Shown in pieces: positions 1 through 7,069 of a stretch of 64,000 bases of DNA. Under the pieces are notes generated by a model. That model did not search any database. It was not told where the DNA came from and was given only the letters and a program-made list of their open reading frames with translations. Each line of letters starts with the position of its first letter. Position 1 is the stretch's first letter. Source of the stretch: Flavobacteriales bacterium 33_180_T64 (GTDB taxonomy: Bacteria > Bacteroidota > Bacteroidia > Flavobacteriales > Flavobacteriaceae); NCBI GenBank assembly GCA_002162685.1, contig MAAQ01000012.1, positions 1 to 64,000 on the forward strand, written 5' to 3'. Position numbers and translations under genes: made by a program.

Positions 1-498
1 TTCACATGTAATTTCCATGTCTTGAACTTCATCAAACTCAGCTATTGGTGCTGGTAATACTGTAATTACTTTCTTAGCTGTGATTGTTCTCTGACAATCA
101 TCAGTGTAAGTCCAGTCTATTTCTAGTGTTCCTCCACATTCTGTGTAAGCTCCACTTAATTCACCTTGTACTGATCCTGAAATCTCACAAACTCCTGTTC
201 CTCCATTTGTATATGATAATGAACCAGCTTCGAATACGTTTGCTTCTTCACATGTAATTTCCATGTCTTGAACCTCTTCAAACTCAGCTATTGGCGCTGG
301 ATCAACAGTAATAATATATGGGCCTGCACTTAATATGCGATCACAAGAATCAACTCCGTCATAAGACACAGTAATAGTTCCACCACATTCTGTATATTGA
401 ACATCTAATTCAGCTTCAATAACTCCAGAAACAGCACATGCACCTTCAAAAACACCATTGTTATATGTTGCATTTGGAGCATAAAAATTAGCTGCATC
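1..498 (-). repeat. Diverged tandem repeat units encoding an Ig-like module (about 246 bp period)
   Basis: The first 50 bases of the window recur almost unchanged from position 247, an offset of 246 bp or 82 codons. The conserved part encodes AEFEEVQDMEITCE and AEFDEVQDMEITCE; the rest of each unit is diverged but keeps TECGGT and the cysteines. A third, weaker boundary falls near 499. The gene probably continues as a long array to the left of the window. Confidence 0.75.
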
Positions 499-1731
499 TT
501 CACAAGAAATATTAGAAGGGAATACCGGTGTTTCTAATGTAGATTCTGGTGTAGGCAAAACAGTTATTGTTTGACTTTCTGAAACACTATATCCACATTC
601 ATCAGTAGCTGTCCAAGTTCTAATAATTGTGCCTCCAAGACAAACTCCATTTAATCCACTAGTATCATCAGATGCATTAACTGAAATTTTATCAGAACAA
701 TTATCGGTTGCATAAATACCATTCCCTTTAGGAATTGCTGGTACTTGATCAATACAGTCTACTATAATATCATCAGGAACACCAAATAAAACAGGTGCCT
801 CATTATCTCCTCCTCTATAAGTTAAAATAATTGATTCTGCAAAGTTACCACAACTATCTTGGATAGTATAAGTATAAGTAGCTTGCCATTTACAATCTGT
901 TCCTTTAGAGCTTTCCGCTTTATCAACTAAAACAGTTCCACAATTATCAGAAAATAATGCAGCGATATCTTCTACGGTTGGTCCTTGAGCTTTGTCATCA
1001 AAACAAAGATTAAGTCCAAATTCTCCAGTAGGTATATCAGCATTTTTATTTAAGTGAGGTGCTTGCGTATCACCACCACTATAAATAATGTCTAAATCAG
1101 GAATCGAGTTTCCACAAGCATCCTGAATAGTATACTTATAAGTAACTGTCCATAGACAATCGTTACCTTCTGGACTACCAGACTTAGCAACAAAAACGTC
1201 GCTACAGTTGTCAGAATACAATGAAGCAATATCAGCTTCAGTTGGTCCAGTTGGAATTGCGTTATAACACAAATTCAAATTACTTCCTCCGTTTGGGAGT
1301 TCGGCACCATCATTTAATTCTGGTGCAGTAATATCTCCACCATTATAACTGATTTTGATTTGCTCTTCAAAGTCTCCACACTTAACATCATAAGTGTATT
1401 CAACATTCCAAGCACAGTCGTTACCTTCCATTAAAGTTGACTTAACAACATTTGCAGGAGCATCTCCACACTGATTAAGGTAAAGATTTGCAACATCTGC
1501 CTCAGAAGGACCTGTAGGCGCGTCGTCTTGACATCGGTTGAAGAAGGTACTTCGATCCGAGTCTTGTGCAAACACAGAACTTGTACTAAACGCGAAAAGC
1601 ATGAAAAAGGCGAATGCCTTCATGCTTAAACTTTGCTTAGTCACAAGATCAATGCTACAACACGATAAATTCGTGATAGATTGCCAAATTTTGGCGCGTC
1701 TACCACTTCGGGTAAAATTGCTCATAAACAT
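1..1731 (-). CDS. Large secreted Cys-rich repeat protein, N-terminal part (truncated at window edge)
   Basis: The frame is open from an ATG at 1731 to the left edge, giving 577 visible residues and no stop. A basic N-terminal extension of about 36 residues precedes a hydrophobic signal segment (MKAFAFF...SVFAQ, about residues 37-56); the ATG at 1623 would start exactly at that segment. The mature part consists of diverged repeats of about 75-85 residues with paired cysteines and phrases such as TGPSEADVA, SDNCGT, GNDCLWTVTYKYT and SGGDTQAP, then HYR/Ig-like units (IIVDCIDQVPAIP, CLGGTIIRTWTATDECG). Long flavobacterial cell-surface and gliding-motility-associated proteins look like this and usually end in a T9SS sorting domain, which would lie outside the window. 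Probable role: surface adhesin or matrix protein. Family membership is clear in kind; the precise function is unknown. Confidence 0.85.
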   Translation of the reverse strand, partial: MFMSNFTRSGRRAKIWQSITNLSCCSIDLVTKQSLSMKAFAFFMLFAFSTSSVFAQDSDRSTFFNRCQDDAPTGPSEADVANLYLNQCGDAPANVVKSTLMEGNDCAWNVEYTYDVKCGDFEEQIKISYNGGDITAPELNDGAELPNGGSNLNLCYNAIPTGPTEADIASLYSDNCSDVFVAKSGSPEGNDCLWTVTYKYTIQDACGNSIPDLDIIYSGGDTQAPHLNKNADIPTGEFGLNLCFDDKAQGPTVEDIAALFSDNCGTVLVDKAESSKGTDCKWQATYTYTIQDSCGNFAESIILTYRGGDNEAPVLFGVPDDIIVDCIDQVPAIPKGNGIYATDNCSDKISVNASDDTSGLNGVCLGGTIIRTWTATDECGYSVSESQTITVLPTPESTLETPVFPSNISCEDAANFYAPNATYNNGVFEGACAVSGVIEAELDVQYTECGGTITVSYDGVDSCDRILSAGPYIITVDPAPIAEFEEVQDMEITCEEANVFEAGSLSYTNGGTGVCEISGSVQGELSGAYTECGGTLEIDWTYTDDCQRTITAKKVITVLPAPIAEFDEVQDMEITCE

Positions 1732-2099
1732 AACATTTGGTTTTAAATTAAAATTATCTTAACATCTATATAGACAATACACGTATTGTCGGCAAAAGCG
1801 CAAATACAAAACTTGCGCGTAAGCTTAAAAATCAAATATGATGAACTGTAAAAACAGAACATCAACTTTAGAATGACATCATTCTAAATCAATAAATGTG
1901 CTAATAATCAATTGTTGTGCTATCAAACAATTTTTCGGTAAGAACAGTAAGTTATCTTGCTATTATTAAACTTACTATCAGGTTAAACATGAGAGATACC
2001 CACTTTAACTTACTATCAAAAGTATATTATAATATATTGACTTCCAAATAAATTTATTCATTTTTTTCATAATAAACAGTTGAACATTTTTTTCTGCAT
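1732..2099. other. Non-coding gap with two inverted repeats and a direct repeat
   Basis: No convincing gene is present. It holds inverted repeats at 1773-1790 and 1867-1888 (arms tttagaatg/cattctaaa, 4-nt loop) and a 12-bp direct repeat, aacttactatca, at 1969-1980 and 2007-2018. It separates the start of the repeat protein from the 3' end of hutH, so it should carry the promoter of the repeat-protein gene. Confidence 0.5.
1773..1790. promoter_or_regulatory. Perfect inverted repeat upstream of the repeat-protein gene
   Basis: Arms gacaata and tattgtc surround a 4-nt centre (cacg), about 40 bases upstream of the ATG at 1731. No T-run follows in either direction, so a regulator-binding site or an RNA hairpin in the 5' leader fits better than a terminator. 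Confidence 0.35.
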
Positions 2100-3611
2100 T
2101 TAATCGAAAAGTAATTCATTTTCAATGTAAAAATCATCGATAAAATGTATTGTCTTTTTAATTAATTTGTAAAAAACTTGGTCTTCTTTCACAAATTGCA
2201 CTTCTAATCTATAACTACCTAAAAAAGACTCGATTAGAGCTGAGGATTTTAATGGTTTTCTAAAAAACAAAGCCTGAGAAGCGTTAAGTAATTCTATAGA
2301 CAATACACGTTCGACATTATAAATTATATCAAAACATTGGGTTGCTGCATTTGCCCCCATACTAACATGATCTTCTTGACCATTACTAGAGACAATACTA
2401 TCTACACTAGCAGGTGTTGCTAATTGCTTATTAGCACTAACAATACTTGCTGCTGTATATTGAGGAATCATAAACCCTGAATTCAATCCTGGATTATCAA
2501 CTAAAAATGCTGGCAACCCTCTTAAACCAGAGACTAATTGATAGATTCGTCTTTCAGAAATATTCCCCAACTCTGCCATAGCTATTTTTAAATAATCTAA
2601 AGCTAAAGCTAAAGGCTGACCATGAAAATTACCGCCTGAGATTATTTCATCCTCTCCAACAAATATATTTGGGTTATCAGTAACCGCATTGATTTCGGTT
2701 TTAAAAACTTTATGAACAAAATCTAAAGTATCTTTAGTTGCTCCATGAACCTGAGGAATACATCTAAAAGAATATGGATCTTGCACATGGGCCTTTTTTT
2801 GATCAATCAATTCGCTTCCAGCTAAAAATTCTCGAACACGCTCGGCAGTTTTAATTTGCCCCTTATGAGGTCTTACCAAATGGACCAATTCATTAAATGG
2901 CTCTAATCTACCATCAAAGGCTTCAAGAGAAATACTTCCTATTAAATCTGCAAAGTATGACAGCTTATGTGATTTTATAAGCAAATGAATTCCGTAGGCA
3001 CTCATAAACTGAGTCCCATTTAATAAGGCTAAGCCTTCTTTAGATTTTAATTCAATAGGTTCCCAATTAAATTGCGTTAAGACATCTTGAGAATCGTATA
3101 TTTTATCATTATATACGACTTCTCCTTTAGCAATTAATGGCAAGGCTAAATGTGCTAAAGGTGCTAAATCTCCAGATGCACCAAGTGAACCTTTAGTATA
3201 AATGATTGGTAAAATGTTATTGTTATAAAAATCAATTAAACGCTCAACGGTTTGAAGCTGAACTCCACTATGACCATAACTTAATGATTGAACTTTTAGA
3301 AGTAACATGAGTTTTACAACTTCATTTGGCACTACCTCTCCAACACCACAAGCATGAGACATTACTAAGTTCTCTTGAAGTAGCGTTAATTTATCTTTTG
3401 AAATCTTAACATCACACAAAGAACCAAATCCTGTATTTATACCATATATAGGTTTGTCTTGATTTTTAACTTTATCGTCTAAATAGTTTCGACATTTCTT
3501 TATCTTATGAATAGCGTCTTCAGAAAGTTTTATTTTTTTATTCTGAAAAAGAATATCATTAATAGTTGAAAGTTCTAAAATTTCCGAAGAAATAAAATGA
3601 GTTGAGTCCAT
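2100..3611 (-). CDS. hutH: Histidine ammonia-lyase
   Basis: Deaminates L-histidine to urocanate, the first step of histidine degradation, in the cytoplasm. The 503-residue length is typical. The MIO cofactor forms from the Ala-Ser-Gly at residues 145-147 in GSLGASGDLAPLAHLAL. Other family signatures are YGINTGFG at 56-63, GNFHGQPLALALD and the SSNGQEDHVSMGANAA segment. No hutU, hutI or hutG is adjacent, so the gene stands alone here and the rest of the pathway must lie elsewhere if present. Tyrosine or phenylalanine ammonia-lyases share the fold, but these motifs and the length favour HutH. Confidence 0.95.
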   Translation of the reverse strand: MDSTHFISSEILELSTINDILFQNKKIKLSEDAIHKIKKCRNYLDDKVKNQDKPIYGINTGFGSLCDVKISKDKLTLLQENLVMSHACGVGEVVPNEVVKLMLLLKVQSLSYGHSGVQLQTVERLIDFYNNNILPIIYTKGSLGASGDLAPLAHLALPLIAKGEVVYNDKIYDSQDVLTQFNWEPIELKSKEGLALLNGTQFMSAYGIHLLIKSHKLSYFADLIGSISLEAFDGRLEPFNELVHLVRPHKGQIKTAERVREFLAGSELIDQKKAHVQDPYSFRCIPQVHGATKDTLDFVHKVFKTEINAVTDNPNIFVGEDEIISGGNFHGQPLALALDYLKIAMAELGNISERRIYQLVSGLRGLPAFLVDNPGLNSGFMIPQYTAASIVSANKQLATPASVDSIVSSNGQEDHVSMGANAATQCFDIIYNVERVLSIELLNASQALFFRKPLKSSALIESFLGSYRLEVQFVKEDQVFYKLIKKTIHFIDDFYIENELLFD

Positions 3612-3707
3612 ATAAATAATTTATGAAGCCAAAATTCAGAATAACATTTCTACTTTGCAACAAATGTTAATAATTAATAAAGTTTATTCTAAAAAACTTA
3701 TAATCTG

Positions 3708-3715
3708 TATTTTTG
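3708..3715 (+). promoter_or_regulatory. Candidate -7 box (TATTTTTG) for the thioredoxin-like lipoprotein gene
   Basis: Matches the Bacteroidota TAnnTTTG element 24 bases upstream of the ATG at 3740. A chance match is possible in such AT-rich DNA. Confidence 0.45.
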
Positions 3716-3739
3716 GGCAACTAATACAATTAATACATT

Positions 3740-5137
3740 ATGAAAAGATTAATTATTGCTTTGCTAGCGATTTCGATTATCGCTTGCAAACAAGAACCAA
3801 AAATCGATTACGCTATTCTTTCCGGAAAAGTAGAGAATTCTAATGCGACTACTGCTTTATTAAATAGTGTAGATTTTAAAAAAGAAATAACCATTAATTC
3901 TGATGGTACATTTTCTGACACACTTCGTATTCCAGGAAACGGATTCTATTCTTTTAAAATTGGAAGAGAATATACACCAGTGTATTTAAAAACTGGAGAC
4001 CATTTAAATGTAGCTGTAGATGCTAAAAGTTTTGATGCTACACTAATTTATAGCGGTAAAGGTGCTATAGAGAATAATTATTTAGCAATAAAAACACTTA
4101 AAAAAAGTAAAATCGTATCTAATGCAGTTGAATTTTACTCGATGAGTGAAAACGATTTTAAAAAGAAAATCTCAAAATTTAAAAATAAAAATGAGTCTCG
4201 TCTTGAAAGTTTAATTGATGTTGACGAAGATTTTTTAGCTACAGAGAAGCAAAACCTAGTATATGATAATTATGCGATGTTAAATAATTATGTACAACGT
4301 CATGGGTATTATACAAAGCAAGAAAATTTTGAAGTATCTGAAAGCTTTATTCCTACGGAATTAAAAGATATGACTTTTGACGATACAAATGCTTACAAAG
4401 CCTCTCAGTCATATAAAGATATGGCTTTCAACAAAGTATTAACCAAAATTTTTGATGAGATTGGTGATGATGCTACTATTGTTTCTGTAGACAATTTGAA
4501 AGGATTAAATGATATTAAAATTCTTGCTTTAAAAAATGATGTTATTGATTATTTAGGAAACTTTTTAGTATCTCCAGCTAATACTAACATGGAATCTATT
4601 TATACCTTTTTTACTGAAAATACAACTAATGAAGATACAAAAAAAGCACTTAAAGAAACCTATGAAAAAAACAAGAATTTAATCAAAGGAAAACCTTCTC
4701 CCCAATTTGTGAATTATGAAAACCATAAAGGTGGAGAAATATCTCTTTCTGACTTAAACGGAAAATATGTTTATGTAGATGTTTGGGCTACTTGGTGCGG
4801 ACCATGTATTAGAGAAATTCCAGCTCTAAAAGACGTTGAAAAGAAATTTCATAATGAAAATATAGAATTTGTAAGCACCTCAATTGACCAGGCTAAAAAT
4901 CATGATAAATGGGTAGATATGGTAAATGACAAAGACTTAGGCGGCGTTCAACTTATGGCTGATAACGATTGGAATTCAAAATTCGTAAAAGACTATGCAA
5001 TTCAAGGTATACCTAGATTTATTTTAATTGATCCTAATGGGAATATTGTAAATGCAGATGCTCCAAGACCATCTGACCCAAAACTTATTGAGCTTTTAGA
5101 AAAAGAACTTGAGATAGAAAAGAAAGGAAAAATATAA
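3740..5137 (+). CDS. TlpA/ResA-like thiol-disulfide oxidoreductase lipoprotein
   Basis: A predicted periplasm-facing lipoprotein: MKRLIIALLAISIIAC places the lipidated Cys at residue 16. About residues 25-120 look like the beta-rich N-terminal domain (DUF4369-like) often found in Bacteroidota TlpA proteins; a helical middle part follows, and the thioredoxin fold covers about residues 320-465. The active-site motif WCGPC is at residues 352-356 and the cis-Pro region is GIPRFILID. Likely reduces disulfides during cytochrome or other envelope-protein maturation. The physiological partner is not visible from the neighbours. Confidence 0.88.
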   Translation: MKRLIIALLAISIIACKQEPKIDYAILSGKVENSNATTALLNSVDFKKEITINSDGTFSDTLRIPGNGFYSFKIGREYTPVYLKTGDHLNVAVDAKSFDATLIYSGKGAIENNYLAIKTLKKSKIVSNAVEFYSMSENDFKKKISKFKNKNESRLESLIDVDEDFLATEKQNLVYDNYAMLNNYVQRHGYYTKQENFEVSESFIPTELKDMTFDDTNAYKASQSYKDMAFNKVLTKIFDEIGDDATIVSVDNLKGLNDIKILALKNDVIDYLGNFLVSPANTNMESIYTFFTENTTNEDTKKALKETYEKNKNLIKGKPSPQFVNYENHKGGEISLSDLNGKYVYVDVWATWCGPCIREIPALKDVEKKFHNENIEFVSTSIDQAKNHDKWVDMVNDKDLGGVQLMADNDWNSKFVKDYAIQGIPRFILIDPNGNIVNADAPRPSDPKLIELLEKELEIEKKGKI

Positions 5138-5160
5138 GTTACTTAATATATCATAATAAT

Positions 5161-5192
5161 AAAAAAGCCACTCAGATTGAGTGGCTTTTTTA
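5161..5192. terminator. Bidirectional intrinsic terminator
   Basis: The stem aaaaaagccactca/tgagtggctttttt with a 3-nt loop lies between two convergent genes and has A- and T-runs at its ends, so it can stop transcription from both sides. Confidence 0.9.
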
Positions 5193-6746
5193 TTATTCTT
5201 CTTCTGTATGAGGTTCTTCTACTTGAGGCTCCTCTGGCGGCTTAAACAAATCGACATAAGCCTCTCCTATAGCTTCTATTATATAACTTGCAATTAAGCT
5301 TTGGTAACCTAAATCTTCAATGGCTATATCAGCTGCTCTACCATGTAAATACACTCCAAAAACTGTAGCTGAAAGTGGTTCGTATCCTTGAGAAATTAAA
5401 CCCGTAATAATACCTGTCAAAACATCTCCAGATCCTGCTGTTGCCATACCTGGATTCCCAGTAGTATTGACATAATATTTATCCTGAAAAACAGTAATTG
5501 TATTTGCGCCCTTAATAAGAACTATAACGCTGTGCTTTTTTGAAAATGCTTTCGTTTTTTTTAATTTGTCAAAATCGTCTTTCCACTTACCAATAAGTCG
5601 CTCTAACTCTTTAGGGTGCGGTGTTAAAACGGTGCCTTCTGGCAATAATTTTAATAATGTTTTTTCTTTAGATAATATATTTAATCCATCGGCATCAATC
5701 ACTAATGGTGTTTTATTTCTTTTTAAGAATTTCTTTAACGCAGAAACAGTCTCAACTTCTGTCCCCATTCCTATCCCCAAGCCGATAACTGTGGGTTCAA
5801 TATCAAAAGTTATATCAGAAATTATGGCTTCATTCTCATCTGTAATCACCATAGCTTCAGGAAAAGCGGTCTGTATAATTTGATACCCGCATTTAGGAAT
5901 ATAAGCAGTTATCAATCCTGCGCCAATTGATAAAACAGCACGACTAGCTAGCACTACTGAGCCTATTTTTCCGTAGCTCCCTCCAATAATTAAACTATGT
6001 CCGAAATCACCTTTATGAGCATGTTTTTGTCTTGGCTTATATATAGGTAACACTTCATTTTTACCAATCAATTCAACTTCTGTTTCACTCATGATTAGAA
6101 ACTCTCTATCAATACCAATATCCAAGACCTCCCATTCTACAGAAAACTTAGAAGTTTCAGGTAAAAAGAATATCAATTTTGGTGACTGAAAACTTAAAGT
6201 ATAACTTGCCCAAACAACTCCATTTTCATCCTCTGGAATCTCATCTGTATAAACACCTGAAGGTATATCTACAGAAAGCGTAAATGCTTGGCTTTTTCTA
6301 AGATAAACAAATAACAATTTCACCCAATCATTTACTGGTCTATTAAGACCAATACCAAAGACAGCATCAACAATAATATCTTCTTTTTGAATCTCGGGAA
6401 AGTCAGCCTCACAATTTAACATATTAGGCCACTTTTTTGTGGTCTGTTTTATCAAATCATAGTTAATCAAAAAATCTTTAGAGCGCTTGTCGCTACAGTT
6501 AACAATATAAGTTATTACGTTATATCCGTGTGCAATTAAATGTCTAGCTATAACCAAACCATCTCCCCCATTATTTCCAATTCCGCAAAACACATGTATT
6601 GGCACTTGAGCGCCTTGCATTCGCACATGCAACCAATTAAATATCTGTATGCCAGCACGTTCCATCAATTCGGTTGATGTGATCTTTTGCTTTTTTGCCG
6701 TAAGCTTATCGCCTTCGTAAATCTGTTCTTTAGAAAAAATTTTCAT
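5193..6746 (-). CDS. nnr: Bifunctional NAD(P)H-hydrate epimerase / ADP-dependent NAD(P)H-hydrate dehydratase
   Basis: Repairs hydrated NADH and NADPH: the N-terminal epimerase interconverts R- and S-NAD(P)HX, and the C-terminal ribokinase-like dehydratase restores NAD(P)H using ADP. The epimerase signature GIGNNGGDGL is at residues 55-64. The dehydratase has SYGKIGSVVLASRAVLSIGAG, LTPHPKELERL and NPGMATAGSGDVLTG at 431-445. At 517 residues it is a full-length fusion. The C-terminus ends in an acidic, Pro/Glu-rich tail (PPEEPQVEEPHTEEE) that is not part of the catalytic fold. It converges on the TlpA-like gene across a shared terminator. Confidence 0.95.
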   Translation of the reverse strand: MKIFSKEQIYEGDKLTAKKQKITSTELMERAGIQIFNWLHVRMQGAQVPIHVFCGIGNNGGDGLVIARHLIAHGYNVITYIVNCSDKRSKDFLINYDLIKQTTKKWPNMLNCEADFPEIQKEDIIVDAVFGIGLNRPVNDWVKLLFVYLRKSQAFTLSVDIPSGVYTDEIPEDENGVVWASYTLSFQSPKLIFFLPETSKFSVEWEVLDIGIDREFLIMSETEVELIGKNEVLPIYKPRQKHAHKGDFGHSLIIGGSYGKIGSVVLASRAVLSIGAGLITAYIPKCGYQIIQTAFPEAMVITDENEAIISDITFDIEPTVIGLGIGMGTEVETVSALKKFLKRNKTPLVIDADGLNILSKEKTLLKLLPEGTVLTPHPKELERLIGKWKDDFDKLKKTKAFSKKHSVIVLIKGANTITVFQDKYYVNTTGNPGMATAGSGDVLTGIITGLISQGYEPLSATVFGVYLHGRAADIAIEDLGYQSLIASYIIEAIGEAYVDLFKPPEEPQVEEPHTEEE

Positions 6747-6878
6747 GTATTTGCTTTATAAGCAGTTGTTAAATTGTCAATTTATATCGTTAAAAAAAAA
6801 AATAAAGTTATTTATATTGCTTTAAACTAAAAAAAATGTAAAACGACCTCTTAAGTTTTTTTATTCTCGTAAAAATAA

Positions 6879-6886
6879 TACATTTG
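6879..6886 (+). promoter_or_regulatory. Probable -7 promoter box (TACATTTG) of the thr operon
   Basis: A perfect TAnnTTTG match. Transcription would begin near 6892, which puts the leader ORF (ATG at 6907) at the very 5' end of the transcript and leaves an untranslated leader of about 180 nt before thrA. Confidence 0.55.
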
Positions 6887-6906
6887 AAAGGTATAGACTA
6901 CTATTT

Positions 6907-6993
6907 ATGCTAAACGAAACGCAAATATTCTTACAATATATCATAACACCTATTGAGCTGTATATTGGTTTTACAACCCTTAGGGGTTATTAA
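6907..6993 (+). CDS. Candidate thr operon leader peptide (28 aa)
   Basis: The short ORF reads MLNETQIFLQYIITPIELYI then GFTTLRGY and ends in TAA. Four Thr and six Ile in 28 residues recall the Thr/Ile-rich leader peptide of the enterobacterial thr operon. It begins about 15 nt after the predicted transcription start, and the tandem Thr codons (positions 23-24) fall inside the first of two overlapping hairpins. The role in attenuation is inference; a 28-codon ORF could also arise by chance. Confidence 0.45.
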   Translation: MLNETQIFLQYIITPIELYIGFTTLRGY

Positions 6994-7001
6994 CCTCTTA
7001 T
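6975..7001 (+). promoter_or_regulatory. Mutually exclusive hairpins in the thr leader
   Basis: Hairpin A pairs aaccc with gggtt around ttag; hairpin B pairs aggggtt with aacctct around att (7 bp with one G-U). They share the agggg strand, so only one can form at a time, and a ribosome stalled on the Thr codons of the leader ORF would cover A and favour B. No stem with a directly following U-run was found: a cccttttt tract at about 7020-7026 lies further on and could pair only loosely with ggggtt. Confidence 0.4.
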
Positions 7002-7069
7002 ATCTCCAACTCACCACAGACCCTTTTTAAGATTTAAAAAAAACAAAATTACTAATTAAACAACTACAA

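Noticed and set aside
1-300. Near-identical repeat units at the left edge, considered as a CRISPR or mobile element
   Set aside because: The period is 246 bp, a multiple of three, and the units translate into one open frame with conserved cysteines. They are protein repeats.
1538-1762. Plus-strand ORF of 74 codons
   Set aside because: It is antisense to the signal peptide region of the repeat protein and has no plausible protein character.
3655-3843. Plus-strand ORF of 62 codons overlapping the TlpA-like gene start
   Set aside because: It lies in another frame of a well-supported lipoprotein gene and its promoter region.
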